From Mycobacterium sp. PO1 (lineage in GTDB: Bacteria > Actinomycetota > Actinomycetes > Mycobacteriales > Mycobacteriaceae), in NCBI RefSeq assembly GCF_017312405.1, contig NZ_BLTG01000027.1, positions 199 to 64,198 of the forward strand: a stretch of DNA of 64,000 nt, written 5' to 3'. A program made the translations under genes and the position numbers. The notes under the pieces were generated by a model. The model had not been told where the DNA came from. It ran no database searches and saw only the letters and a program-made list of their open reading frames with translations. Position 1 is the first letter of the stretch. Each line of letters starts with the position of its first letter. Positions 12,341 to 21,223 of this stretch are shown here, piece by piece.

Positions 12341-13870
12341 GTGAGCCCCGTCAGCGCGTCATCCGGTTACCCGTCCCCCACCGTCGCCGTCGCGAGCACG
12401 CTGCCCAAGCGCAAGGTCGCCTCGTCGGTTCTGATCGTTCCGATCCTCAGCGGTGACGACGACGGACCGGCCACCGTGGTGGCGAATCCGTACCTGGACG
12501 CCGAGGCGGTCGGTGAGATCGAGGTGGCCCTCGAGGCGCTGGGAGCCAAGGGTGGGGCCGAGCAGTTGACCCGGATCGTGGTGCCGTCCCTGCCCGTGGA
12601 CAGTGTGCTCGCGGTCGGGTTGGGCCGCGGGCGCGACCAGTGGCCCGCCGAGACGATCCGGCGAGCCGCCGGCGCGGCCGCGCGCTCGCTCTCCGGGGTG
12701 GAGACGGTCATCACCACGCTGTCGGACATCGAGCTGGAGGCGTCGATCGAGGGGTTGATCCTGGGCGCCTACCGGTTCACCGCCTTCCGCAGCGACAAGA
12801 CCGCGCCCCGCGACGCCGGGGTGCGCAAGATCAGCGTGCTGACCCCCGACACCCGGGCCGCGACCAAGGACATCGCCGCCCGGGCGGCCGCGATCGCCAC
12901 CGCGGTCGCCACTGCCCGCGATTTCGTCAACACCCCGCCCAGCCATCTCTTCCCGGCCGAATTCGCCAAGCGCGCAAAGGCATTGGGTGACGCAGCGGGT
13001 CTCGACGTCGAGGTGCTCGACGACAAGACGCTGGCCAGGGAGGGGTACGGCGGAATCATCGGGGTCGGCAAAGGATCGTCCCGTCCGCCCCGCCTGGTCC
13101 GGTTGAGCCATCGCGGCGCCAAGACCAAGAACAGTAAGTCGGTGGCTCTGGTGGGCAAGGGTGTCACGTTCGACACCGGAGGCATCTCGATCAAGCCGGC
13201 GGCCAACATGCACCACATGACCTCCGACATGGGCGGGGCGGCCGCGGTGATCGCGACCGTGGTGCTGGCCGCCCAGCAGAAGCTGCCGATCGACGTCGTC
13301 GCGACGGTGCCGATGGCCGAGAACATGCCGTCGTCGACCGCGCAGCGACCCGGTGACGTGCTGACCCAGTACGGCGGTATCACGGTGGAGGTGCTCAACA
13401 CCGACGCCGAGGGCCGGTTGATCCTGGCCGACGCGATCGTGCGCGCATGCGAGGACGAGCCGGACTACCTCATCGAGACGTCGACGTTGACCGGTGCACA
13501 GACCGTGGCGCTGGGCGCTCGGACGCCGGGGGTGATGGGCAGCGACGAGTTCCGCGACCGGGTGGCCGAGATCTCGCAGTCCGTCGGCGAGAACGGCTGG
13601 GCGATGCCGCTTCCCGAGGAGCTGAAGGACGACCTGAAATCGACGGTGGCCGACTTGGCCAACGTCAGCGGGTCCCGCTTCGCCGGCATGCTGGTGGCGG
13701 GAACCTACCTGCGCGAGTTCGTCAGCGACGGTGTCCAGTGGGCGCACATCGACATCGCCGCGCCGGCCTACAACTCCGGGGGCCCGTGGGGCTACACGCC
13801 GAAGGGCGGCACCGGGGTGCCGACCCGGACGATGTTCGCGGTGCTCGAGGACATCGCCCGTAATGGCTGA
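12341..13870 (+). CDS. pepB: Leucyl aminopeptidase (M17 family)
   Basis: Cytosolic dizinc aminopeptidase that removes N-terminal residues (Leu and others) from peptides; M17 enzymes form hexamers. The 509-residue protein has an N-terminal macro-like domain (to about 170) and the catalytic domain with [16 protein letters not shown] (Lys and Asp metal ligands) and the family signature NTDAEGRL. The GTG at 12341 is supported by the leaderless -10 box eight bases upstream. It is convergent with ephD; the two stop codons abut with no spacer. Confidence 0.94.
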   Translation: MSPVSASSGYPSPTVAVASTLPKRKVASSVLIVPILSGDDDGPATVVANPYLDAEAVGEIEVALEALGAKGGAEQLTRIVVPSLPVDSVLAVGLGRGRDQWPAETIRRAAGAAARSLSGVETVITTLSDIELEASIEGLILGAYRFTAFRSDKTAPRDAGVRKISVLTPDTRAATKDIAARAAAIATAVATARDFVNTPPSHLFPAEFAKRAKALGDAAGLDVEVLDDKTLAREGYGGIIGVGKGSSRPPRLVRLSHRGAKTKNSKSVALVGKGVTFDTGGISIKPAANMHHMTSDMGGAAAVIATVVLAAQQKLPIDVVATVPMAENMPSSTAQRPGDVLTQYGGITVEVLNTDAEGRLILADAIVRACEDEPDYLIETSTLTGAQTVALGARTPGVMGSDEFRDRVAEISQSVGENGWAMPLPEELKDDLKSTVADLANVSGSRFAGMLVAGTYLREFVSDGVQWAHIDIAAPAYNSGGPWGYTPKGGTGVPTRTMFAVLEDIARNG

Positions 13871-15484
13871 CTACAGGATGTTTCCGCCCCGCGCCGTGCT
13901 GCGCATGACCTGCGGCAGTGCGTGGGAGACGCCGTAGACGGCGTACGCCTCGAACGTCACCGGGCGCACCGCCTGCTTCCGCACCACCGCATCGACGATC
14001 GCGGCGGCCACTTTCTCCGGACCGTACCGGCGCACCGAGAACCCGCGCCGTGCGCGGCCGCGCACGGTGTCCACCTCGCCGAGGCGGGCCTGCGGCAGCG
14101 AGAATCGCGTGGTCTCGACGATGTTGGTGCCGATGACGCCCGGGCAGATCGTCGTCAGCCCCACCCCGGCGGCGTCGAGTTCGGCGCGTAGGCAGTCCGA
14201 GAACATGAACACCGCGGCCTTGGAGGTGCAGTAGGCGTTCATGACGTTGACCGGCGTGTAGGAGGCCATCGAGGCGACGTTGACGATGTGCCCGCCAATC
14301 CCCCGCTCCACCAGCCGGGGGGCGAACGCGCGACAACCGTTGACGACGCCACCGAAGTTGATGTCCATGACCCGGTCGAACTCCTCGGCGGGCGTGTCGA
14401 GGAAGAAGCCGGCGTGGCCCACCCCGGCGTTGTTGACCACCACGTCGGGCACGCCGTGTGTTGCGCACACCTGCGCCGCGAACGCCTCCACCGCCGCCGC
14501 ATCGGCCACGTCGAGGCGGTAGCTGTGGGCCTCGGCGCCCTCGGCGGCCACTCGCCGCGCGGTTTCGGCCAGACCTTGCTGGTCGATGTCGCTGATCACG
14601 ACGTCGGCGCCGGCACGCGCGAACGCCAGCGCGGTTTCGCGGCCGATTCCGCTGCCGGCGCCGGTCACCGCCACCAAGTTGTCGGTGAAGGCGTTGCGAG
14701 CTCGACCGACCTGGGCGCGACGCAGCTCCCGCGCGGCGGGGGCGCCCCGGAGATGTTCGACGAACTGGGTGACCGCACGGGCCAGCACCTGCGGGTGCGA
14801 CGACACGATGTCACGGCCGGCCTTGACATCGCGCCGCCACAGCTGCGTCACCCGGGCCGCCATGTCGTCGTAGACGTGCGGACCGAGGTACTCGTCGGCG
14901 GTGGCGACGATGAGCTGGACCGGGACGTCGACGTCGAGGTCACCGCCGGCGCCGTCGCCGCGGACGTTGGCCCGGCACTGCTTGTCCGACAGCAGCCGGG
15001 GCGCCGCCGCTGCCAGTCGGCCGAGCTGGGCAGCACCGCGCAGGAATCGTCTCGGCCGGTGCGGGTGGCGCAGCGAGTCCACCAGGTACCGGCGCAGATG
15101 CGTCAGGTCGGTGCCGGCCACCGAGGTGAACGATGCCACCGACGTCCCGCCGCGAGGTCCGGTCAGGTGCTCCCACACCGCGCTCGAGCCCCAGCCGTGG
15201 GCGACGACGTGAACGTCGGAGTCGACCGAGATCGCGGCGAGCACCGCGGCGAAGTCGTCGGCGAGCCGAGCGAGCCGATAGGCGGCGGTGCCCGACGGCA
15301 CCGACGAGTCACCGGCACCCCGTGGGTCGTAGCGGACGATGCGGAACCGGTCCTGCAGATGCGCGACCACCGGATCCCAGACCGTGTGGGTGTCGGGGTG
15401 ACCGCTGACCAGCAGGACCGTGGGCCCGTCGCTGCGGCCTTCCTCGAACACGGCGATGTGCAGTCCCTCGCTGTTGACGACCAC
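13871..15484 (-). CDS. ephD: EphD-type alpha/beta-hydrolase-SDR fusion with a degenerate hydrolase domain
   Basis: A 537-residue fusion homologous to mycobacterial EphD. Residues 1 to about 250 are an alpha/beta-hydrolase (epoxide hydrolase type); 268 to the end are a short-chain dehydrogenase/reductase. The SDR half looks intact: TGAGSGIG (274-281), NNAG (351-354), catalytic Ser405, Tyr418 and Lys422 (YCTSK). The hydrolase half does not: the nucleophile motif, AHDWGS in M. tuberculosis as I recall it, reads AHGWGS, putting Gly97 in place of Asp; the oxyanion HGFP reads SGHP (27-30); and KAGHF reads KAGRD, removing the expected His. It is also about 55 residues shorter than the M. tuberculosis protein. 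EphD-family SDRs have been linked to mycolic acid modification; a role here is inference. It follows the small gene at 15494 by nine bases. Confidence 0.85.
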   Translation of the reverse strand: MVVNSEGLHIAVFEEGRSDGPTVLLVSGHPDTHTVWDPVVAHLQDRFRIVRYDPRGAGDSSVPSGTAAYRLARLADDFAAVLAAISVDSDVHVVAHGWGSSAVWEHLTGPRGGTSVASFTSVAGTDLTHLRRYLVDSLRHPHRPRRFLRGAAQLGRLAAAAPRLLSDKQCRANVRGDGAGGDLDVDVPVQLIVATADEYLGPHVYDDMAARVTQLWRRDVKAGRDIVSSHPQVLARAVTQFVEHLRGAPAARELRRAQVGRARNAFTDNLVAVTGAGSGIGRETALAFARAGADVVISDIDQQGLAETARRVAAEGAEAHSYRLDVADAAAVEAFAAQVCATHGVPDVVVNNAGVGHAGFFLDTPAEEFDRVMDINFGGVVNGCRAFAPRLVERGIGGHIVNVASMASYTPVNVMNAYCTSKAAVFMFSDCLRAELDAAGVGLTTICPGVIGTNIVETTRFSLPQARLGEVDTVRGRARRGFSVRRYGPEKVAAAIVDAVVRKQAVRPVTFEAYAVYGVSHALPQVMRSTARGGNIL

Positions 15485-15493
15485 GAGCGGACC

Positions 15494-15847
15494 CTACCGG
15501 TCGCCGAGCTCCTCCCGGGCGGCGCGCTTGCGCAGGATCCGCTGCCGCGCGTCGTAGTCACGCATGCGCTGCGGGTAGCCGACCTTCTGCACGTCGTAGA
15601 CCGGAATCTTGAGCCGGTCCGACAGCTTGCGCGCGCCCGATTGGCCGCCGGCGCGGCGCCGCGTCCATTCACCGTCGGCAGCCACGAGCACCACGGTCAC
15701 CTCGGTGACCGTGGTCTTGGGCTCCACGAATGCCTCCACGCCCTTGTGCTCGGCCACCCACTGCTGCAGGTAACGCAGATCAGCGGCCCGATCGCTGGTG
15801 GCCGTGCGTCCCCCGCGCCGACGGCGAAACCTGTCGAACAGTCCCAC
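15494..15847 (-). CDS. Conserved small protein, unknown function
   Basis: A 117-residue protein starting MGLFDRFRRRRGG, with a basic N-terminus, a central beta-rich stretch (TEVTVVLVAADGEWTRR) and a basic C-terminus rich in Arg. The pattern resembles small conserved mycobacterial proteins often labelled oxidoreductase without basis; I see no nucleotide-binding or catalytic motif. GTG 15847 is chosen for its family-like N-terminus and the AGGAG ten bases upstream; the open frame extends to 16036 into the dlaT promoter region. It is probably co-transcribed with ephD (nine-base gap) and divergent from dlaT. Confidence 0.65.
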   Translation of the reverse strand: MGLFDRFRRRRGGRTATSDRAADLRYLQQWVAEHKGVEAFVEPKTTVTEVTVVLVAADGEWTRRRAGGQSGARKLSDRLKIPVYDVQKVGYPQRMRDYDARQRILRKRAAREELGDR

Positions 15848-16008
15848 CTTGCGCGTGCTCCTCTCCGGCTCGAGCTGGACGACTCCTCTTTCGATAGTGC
15901 CAGAGCGGCCAGTAAGCCGGTCCACGGCGAAACGTTGCGGCAGACGTGACAGGATGGGAAGCGCAGTGCAGTTACCCGCGTCCGACCGTGCAAGGGAGCC
16001 ACGACAAT

Positions 16009-17823
16009 ATGGCCATCTCCGTTCAGATGCCCGCACTCGGTGAGAGCGTCACCGAGGGGACAGTCACCCGCTGGCTGAAGCAGGAGGGAGACACGGTCGA
16101 GGAGGATGAGCCACTGCTGGAGGTGTCGACCGACAAGGTCGACACCGAAATCCCTTCGCCGGCGGGCGGTGTGCTGAAGAAGATCATCGCCCAGGAGGAC
16201 GACACCGTCGAGGTCGGTGGCGAGCTGGCGGTGATCGGCGACGCCGATGACAGCGATGACTCCGATGACTCAGCCGACTCGGATGACTCAGCAGACTCGG
16301 ACGACTCGGACGACAGCGCCGATGCTGCCGAGTCCGAGGACAACGGGGACGAGGACAGCGGGGACGAGGACAGCGAGCCCGAACCCGAGGCTGCGGCCAA
16401 GTCGTCGGGCGGATCGTCGGGCTCCGGGGGTTCGTCGACGCCGGTGCTGATGCCCGAGTTGGGTGAGTCCGTCACCGAGGGCACTGTGACGCGGTGGCTG
16501 AAGAAGGTCGGCGACAGCGTCGAGGTGGACGAGCCGCTGGTCGAGGTGTCCACCGACAAGGTCGACACCGAGATCCCCTCGCCTGTCGGGGGCACGCTGC
16601 TGTCCATCACGGCCGAGGAAGACGACACCGTGGAGGTGGGCGGCGAGCTGGCCAAGATCGGCGAGCAAGGCGCGGACACCGGCGACAGCGAACCGGAGCC
16701 CGAACCCGAACCCGAACCCGAACCGGAGCCCGAACCAGAACCGGAGCCCGAGCCCGAGCCGGCCAAGGAGAAGGCACCCGAACCGAAATCCGAGCCCAAG
16801 CCGGAATCGAAACCCGAGCCCAAGCCCGAGCCGAAGCCCGAATCGAAGCCGGCTGCAGCGAAGGAGTCGTCGGGTGACTCGTCGCCGTACGTGACACCGC
16901 TGGTGCGCAAGCTCGCCAGCGAGAACGGCGTCGACCTGTCGACGGTCAAGGGCACCGGTGTGGGCGGCCGGATCCGCAAACAGGACGTCCTGGCCGCCGC
17001 CGACGAGAAGAAGTCGGCGGCACCGGAATCCGAGCCCGCCGCGGCAGCACCAGCGAAGGCGGCGCCGGCCCCCGCGGAGCCCTCGCCGGCGTTGGCGCAT
17101 CTGCGGGGAACCACGCAGAAGGCCAACCGGATCCGTCAGATCACGGCCAAGAAGACCCGCGAGTCGCTGCAGGCCACCGCACAGCTAACGCAGACCCACG
17201 AGGTCGACATGACCAAGATCGTGGCGCTGCGGGCCAAGGCGAAGGCCAAGTTCGCCGAGCGCGAAGGCGTGAACCTGACCTACCTGCCGTTCATCGCCCG
17301 GGCGGTGATCGACGCGTTGAAGATCCACCCGAACGTCAACGCCAGCTACAACGAAGAGGCCAAGGAGATCACCTACTACGACGCCGAGCACCTGGGCTTC
17401 GCCGTCGACACCGAGCAGGGTCTGCTCTCCCCGGTCATCAAGAACGCCGGCGACCTGTCGCTCGGTGGGCTGGCCCGGGCGATCTCCGACATCGCCGGAC
17501 GCGCGCGGTCCGGTGACCTCAAGCCCGACGAGTTGTCGGGCGGCACGTTCACGATCACCAACATCGGCAGCCAGGGCGCGCTGTTCGACACTCCGATCCT
17601 GGTTCCGCCGCAGGCGGCCATGCTGGGCACGGGGGCCATCGTCAAGCGGCCGCGGGTGATCGTCGACGACTTCGGCAACGAGTCGATCGGCGTGCGCTCG
17701 GTGTGCTATCTGCCGCTGACCTACGACCACCGTCTGATCGACGGCGCCGACGCCGGCCGCTTCGTGACCACGATCAAGCGCCGGCTGGAAGAGGGTGCCT
17801 TCGAGGCCGATCTCGGGTTGTAG
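16009..17823 (+). CDS. dlaT: Dihydrolipoamide acyltransferase (E2) with two lipoyl domains
   Basis: E2 core of the pyruvate dehydrogenase complex; in mycobacteria DlaT also serves the peroxynitrite reductase system with AhpC, AhpD and Lpd. Domain order over 604 residues: lipoyl domain 1 (1-77, lipoyl Lys43 in STDKVDTE), acidic Ser/Asp-rich linker (78-130), lipoyl domain 2 (about 145-220, Lys184 in an identical motif), Glu-Pro linker (228-285), E3-binding domain (about 294-328), then the catalytic domain with His574 and Asp578 in [10 protein letters not shown] 16009 has AAGGGAG upstream and gives the canonical [13 protein letters not shown] start. Its cofactor comes from lipB/lipA just downstream, and E1 (aceE) is at 62.7 kb. 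Confidence 0.96.
   Translation: MAISVQMPALGESVTEGTVTRWLKQEGDTVEEDEPLLEVSTDKVDTEIPSPAGGVLKKIIAQEDDTVEVGGELAVIGDADDSDDSDDSADSDDSADSDDSDDSADAAESEDNGDEDSGDEDSEPEPEAAAKSSGGSSGSGGSSTPVLMPELGESVTEGTVTRWLKKVGDSVEVDEPLVEVSTDKVDTEIPSPVGGTLLSITAEEDDTVEVGGELAKIGEQGADTGDSEPEPEPEPEPEPEPEPEPEPEPEPAKEKAPEPKSEPKPESKPEPKPEPKPESKPAAAKESSGDSSPYVTPLVRKLASENGVDLSTVKGTGVGGRIRKQDVLAAADEKKSAAPESEPAAAAPAKAAPAPAEPSPALAHLRGTTQKANRIRQITAKKTRESLQATAQLTQTHEVDMTKIVALRAKAKAKFAEREGVNLTYLPFIARAVIDALKIHPNVNASYNEEAKEITYYDAEHLGFAVDTEQGLLSPVIKNAGDLSLGGLARAISDIAGRARSGDLKPDELSGGTFTITNIGSQGALFDTPILVPPQAAMLGTGAIVKRPRVIVDDFGNESIGVRSVCYLPLTYDHRLIDGADAGRFVTTIKRRLEEGAFEADLGL
16240..16398 (+). repeat. Ser/Asp-rich low-complexity linker in dlaT
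   Basis: Codes for residues 78-130 of DlaT: short units of the DDSADS type followed by an acidic Glu/Asp run. Acid-rich rather than the usual Ala/Pro-rich E2 linker. Confidence 0.8.
16690..16761 (+). repeat. Glu-Pro dipeptide repeat in dlaT
   Basis: Twelve consecutive Glu-Pro pairs encoded by alternating GAA/GAG and CCC/CCG/CCA codons, followed by [13 protein letters not shown] units. Six-base periodic DNA prone to length change. Confidence 0.9.
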
Positions 17824-17829
17824 ACGACG

Positions 17830-18747
17830 GTGTCGATGCCCCCTGACTCGGTCATCGCGGTCGCCGGCTCTTCAGGTCTGATCGGCACGGCGCTGGTCTA
17901 CGCGTTGCGCGCCACCGACCACCGGGTGCTGCGCATCGTGCGGCGGGCGCCGGCCAACGGCGACGAGGTGTCGTGGAATCCCGACACCGGTGAGTTCGAC
18001 GCCGGCGCGCTGCGCGGTGTGGACGCGGTGGTGAACCTGTGCGGCGTGAACGTCGCCCAGAAACGCTGGTCGGGCGCGTTCAAGCAGAGCCTGCGGGACA
18101 GCCGCATCGGACCCACCGAGGTGCTCGCGCGCGCTGTCGCCGACGCCGGCGTCCCAGTGCTCGTCAACGCCAGCGCCGTCGGCTACTACGGGGACACGGG
18201 GGCGACACCGGTCGACGAGTCCGCACCGCCGGGCAACAACTTTCTGGCCCGGCTCACGGTCGACTGGGAGGACGCCACCGCGCCGGCCGCACAGCACGGA
18301 GCGCGGGTGGTGCAGACCCGCACCGGGCTGGTGATGGCGCCGTCGGGCGGGATGCTGGGACGGCTCAAACCGCTGTTCTCGCTGGGCCTGGGGGCGCGTC
18401 TGGGCAACGGTCGGCAATATCTGTCCTGGATCAGTCTCGAAGACCAGATCCGGGCTCTGCTGTTCGCGATCGGCCACGACGAGCTGGCTGGTCCGGTGAA
18501 CTTCACGGGGCCAGCTCCGGTCACCAACGCGGAGTTCACCACCGCCCTCGGACGCACCGTCAACCGTCCCACCGCCCTGATGGTGCCCGGCTTCGCGTTG
18601 CGCACGGTGCTCGGCGAGTTCGCCGACGAAGGGTTGCTCGGCGGGCAGCGCGCCATCCCGACCGCTCTCGAGCGGGCCGGTTTCCGCTTCCACCACAACA
18701 CGATCGGTGAGGCGCTGGCATTCGCCACGGCACCCACCCGCACGTGA
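17830..18747 (+). CDS. TIGR01777-family epimerase (extended SDR)
   Basis: A 305-residue Rossmann-fold protein of the TIGR01777 (YfcH-like) family, annotated as sugar nucleotide epimerases but without a proven reaction. Visible are the nucleotide-binding GSSGLIG (residues 13-19), the family motif [21 protein letters not shown] and the C-terminal FRFHH stretch. GTG 17830 starts six bases after dlaT; ATG 17836 is an equally possible start. It sits between dlaT and lipB in one rightward series, an arrangement conserved in mycobacteria (Rv2216), yet a link to lipoate metabolism has not been shown. lipB begins just after it. Confidence 0.82.
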   Translation: MSMPPDSVIAVAGSSGLIGTALVYALRATDHRVLRIVRRAPANGDEVSWNPDTGEFDAGALRGVDAVVNLCGVNVAQKRWSGAFKQSLRDSRIGPTEVLARAVADAGVPVLVNASAVGYYGDTGATPVDESAPPGNNFLARLTVDWEDATAPAAQHGARVVQTRTGLVMAPSGGMLGRLKPLFSLGLGARLGNGRQYLSWISLEDQIRALLFAIGHDELAGPVNFTGPAPVTNAEFTTALGRTVNRPTALMVPGFALRTVLGEFADEGLLGGQRAIPTALERAGFRFHHNTIGEALAFATAPTRT

Positions 18748-18754
18748 GCGGGAG

Positions 18755-18760
18755 TACCGT
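18755..18760 (+). promoter_or_regulatory. lipB -10 box, leaderless
   Basis: TACCGT, seven bases before ATG 18768. It supports this ATG over the upstream in-frame GTG at 18744. Confidence 0.5.
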
Positions 18761-18767
18761 CGGCTCC

Positions 18768-19469
18768 ATGCAGACCTCGATCCGTTCAGACCGTGCGCCG
18801 GTGCGTGTGCGTCGGCTCGGATCGATCGACTACCGGGCCGCGTGGGAGCTGCAACGCGAACTCGCCGACGCCCGGGCGGCCGGCGGTCCCGATTCGCTGC
18901 TGTTACTCGAGCATCCCCCGACCTACACCGCCGGGCGGCGCACACTGCCCGAGGAGCGCCCCCAGGACGGCACCCCGGTCATCGACACCGACCGCGGCGG
19001 CAAAATCACCTGGCACGGCCCCGGTCAGCTGGTCGGCTATCCCATCATCGGGCTGGCCGAGCCGCTGGACGTGGTCAATTTCGTGCGGCGACTCGAAGAG
19101 GCGTTGATCACGGTGTGTGCCGACCTGGGCCTGCCGACCGGCCGGGTCGAGGGGCGGTCCGGCGTATGGGTCCCGCCCGACGAGCGTGGCCCGGCCCGCA
19201 AGATCGCCGCCATCGGGATCCGGGTGGCGCGCGCCACCACCCTGCACGGCTTCGCGCTGAACTGCGACTGCGACCTCGGCGCGTACGGCTCCATCGTGCC
19301 GTGCGGCATCGCCGACGCCGGGGTCACGTCCCTGTCCGCCGAGCTCGGCCGCCGGATCGGCGTCGACGACGTCGCCGACCGGGTCGCCGACGCAGTGTGC
19401 GCGGCGCTCGACGGCAACCTCACCGGCACCGACACCGCGCCCGCAGACGCAGTACCATCGACGCAGTGA
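18768..19469 (+). CDS. lipB: Octanoyl-ACP:protein octanoyltransferase
   Basis: LipB moves the octanoyl group from acyl carrier protein to the lipoyl domains of E2 and GcvH, the first step of lipoate assembly. The 233-residue protein has the conserved [17 protein letters not shown] block and the catalytic dyad Cys179 (VPCGI) and Lys145 (ARKIAAIG), one acyl-thioester nucleophile and one base, as known for M. tuberculosis LipB. ATG 18768 is favoured by the leaderless -10 box. The stop overlaps the GTG of lipA by three bases. Substrates DlaT and GcvT's partner GcvH make the placement next to dlaT sensible. Confidence 0.95.
   Translation: MQTSIRSDRAPVRVRRLGSIDYRAAWELQRELADARAAGGPDSLLLLEHPPTYTAGRRTLPEERPQDGTPVIDTDRGGKITWHGPGQLVGYPIIGLAEPLDVVNFVRRLEEALITVCADLGLPTGRVEGRSGVWVPPDERGPARKIAAIGIRVARATTLHGFALNCDCDLGAYGSIVPCGIADAGVTSLSAELGRRIGVDDVADRVADAVCAALDGNLTGTDTAPADAVPSTQ
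19453..19458 (+). promoter_or_regulatory. Internal lipA -10 box, leaderless
   Basis: TACCAT lies inside the 3' end of lipB, exactly seven bases before the lipA GTG, so lipA may also be transcribed without lipB. Confidence 0.5.
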
Positions 19470-20395
19470 GTGTCGATCCCGGTAACCGCAAACTGCTCCG
19501 GCTCGAGGTGCGCAACGCGCAGACGCCGATCGAGCGCAAGCCGTCGTGGATCAAGACCAGAGCCAAGATGGGTCCGGAATACAAGGAACTCAAGAGCCTG
19601 GTGCGGCGCGAGGGCCTGCACACGGTGTGCGAAGAGGCGGGTTGCCCCAACATCTACGAATGCTGGGAAGACCGCGAAGCCACGTTCCTGATCGGTGGCG
19701 AGCAGTGCACCCGGCGTTGTGACTTCTGCCAGATCGACACCGGCAAGCCCGCCGAGTTGGACCGTGACGAGCCGCGCCGGGTGGCCGAGAGCGTCGCGGC
19801 GATGGGGTTGCGCTACTCCACGGTGACCGGCGTGGCCCGCGACGACCTGCCCGACGGCGGGGCCTGGCTGTACGCCGAGACGGTGCGCGCGATCAAGGCG
19901 CTGAATCCCAGCACCGGGGTGGAGCTGCTGATCCCCGACTTCAACGCAGAGCCCGCGCTACTCGACGAGGTGTTCGCTGCGCGCCCCGAGGTGTTGGCTC
20001 ACAACGTCGAGACGGTGCCGCGCATCTTCAAGCGGATCCGTCCCGGTTTCCGCTACGAGCGCAGCCTGTCGGTGCTCACCATGGCGCGTGCGGCCGGCCT
20101 GGTCACCAAGAGCAACCTGATCCTGGGGATGGGTGAGACGCCCGAGGAGGTGCGCGACGCGCTGGCCGACCTGCATGAGGCGGGCTGCGACATCGTCACC
20201 ATCACCCAGTATCTGCGACCGTCGGCGCGGCACCACCCGGTCGAGCGGTGGGTGCATCCCGAGGAGTTCGTCGAGCACGAGAAGTATGCCGCCGGCCTCG
20301 GTTTCGCCGGGGTGCTGGCCGGGCCGCTGGTGCGCTCCTCCTATCGCGCCGGGCGGCTCTACGAGCAGGCCAGCAAGCGCACGCTGACCAGCTGA
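19466..20395 (+). CDS. lipA: Lipoyl synthase (radical SAM)
   Basis: LipA inserts two sulfur atoms at C6 and C8 of protein-bound octanoate. All cluster ligands are present in the 309-residue protein: the auxiliary, sacrificial cluster Cys55, Cys60 and Cys66 ([12 protein letters not shown]) and the radical-SAM cluster Cys81, Cys85 and Cys88 (CTRRCDFC); the C-terminal RSSYRAG contains the conserved Ser ligand. GTG 19466 overlaps the lipB stop and yields the expected N-terminus ([17 protein letters not shown]). It acts directly after lipB on DlaT and other lipoyl proteins. The DUF4191 gene follows after 60 bp. Confidence 0.96.
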   Translation: MSVDPGNRKLLRLEVRNAQTPIERKPSWIKTRAKMGPEYKELKSLVRREGLHTVCEEAGCPNIYECWEDREATFLIGGEQCTRRCDFCQIDTGKPAELDRDEPRRVAESVAAMGLRYSTVTGVARDDLPDGGAWLYAETVRAIKALNPSTGVELLIPDFNAEPALLDEVFAARPEVLAHNVETVPRIFKRIRPGFRYERSLSVLTMARAAGLVTKSNLILGMGETPEEVRDALADLHEAGCDIVTITQYLRPSARHHPVERWVHPEEFVEHEKYAAGLGFAGVLAGPLVRSSYRAGRLYEQASKRTLTS

Positions 20396-20440
20396 ACGCC
20401 GCTACTCGATCACGCCGCCACGCCGGCCCGGCGGGATTTG

Positions 20441-20446
20441 TATGCT
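20441..20446 (+). promoter_or_regulatory. -10 box of the DUF4191 gene
   Basis: TATGCT, nine bases before ATG 20456; a transcript starting here would have a leader of two or three bases at most. Confidence 0.45.
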
Positions 20447-20455
20447 GGACACGTT

Positions 20456-21208
20456 ATGGCGAAATCGCGCAATCCCGCTGAGGTCAAGGCCGCCAAGGCC
20501 GAGGCGAAGGCCGCCCGCAAGGCGGCGTCCAAGCAGCGCCGCAGTCAGCTGTGGCAGGCCTTCCAGATCCAACGCAAAGAGGACAAACGCCTCATCCCCT
20601 ACATGGCGGGGGCGTTCGTCCTGATCGCGGGGGCATCGGTGGCCGCGGGCATCTACGCCGGCGGCTTCACGATGTTCATGCTGATCCCGCTCGGCATCGT
20701 GCTGGGTGCGCTGGTCGCGTTCATCATCTTCGGCCGCCGAGCCCAGAAGTCGGTCTACCGGAAAGCCGAGGGTCAGACCGGCGCCGCGGCCTGGGCGCTG
20801 GAGAATCTGCGCGGCAAGTGGCGGGTGACGCCCGGAGTGGCGGCCACCGGCCACTTCGACGCCGTGCACCGGGTGATCGGCAGGCCCGGGGTGATCTTCG
20901 TGGGCGAGGGTTCGGCGGCTCGGGTCAAACCGCTGCTGGCGCAGGAGAAGAAGCGCACCGCCCGGCTCGTCGGCGACGTCCCGATCTATGACTTGATCGT
21001 CGGAAACGGTGAGGGTGAGGTGCCGCTGTCCAAGTTGGAGCGTCACCTGACCAAGCTTCCGGCCAACATCACGGTCAAGCAGCTGGATGCGCTGGAATCA
21101 CGGCTGGCCGCTCTCGGCAGCAAGGTGGGTCCGGCCGCGATGCCGAAGGGGCCACTTCCCACGGCCGCCAAGATGAAGGGCGTTCAACGCACGGTACGCA
21201 GGCGCTGA
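20456..21208 (+). CDS. DUF4191 membrane protein
   Basis: A 250-residue protein conserved next to lipA in mycobacteria (Rv2219) and in many actinobacteria (DUF4191); function unknown. It has a very basic Ala/Lys/Arg-rich N-terminus (1-45), two membrane helices (about 47-67 and 71-93), and a soluble cytoplasmic domain with conserved GRPGVIFVGEG and PIYDLIVGNGEG stretches, ending in a basic tail. ATG 20456 is chosen from its -10 box and basic start. The persistent neighbourhood with lipB-lipA suggests, but does not prove, a related role. Confidence 0.82.
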   Translation: MAKSRNPAEVKAAKAEAKAARKAASKQRRSQLWQAFQIQRKEDKRLIPYMAGAFVLIAGASVAAGIYAGGFTMFMLIPLGIVLGALVAFIIFGRRAQKSVYRKAEGQTGAAAWALENLRGKWRVTPGVAATGHFDAVHRVIGRPGVIFVGEGSAARVKPLLAQEKKRTARLVGDVPIYDLIVGNGEGEVPLSKLERHLTKLPANITVKQLDALESRLAALGSKVGPAAMPKGPLPTAAKMKGVQRTVRRR

Positions 21209-21223
21209 CCCCACAATCAGTCC

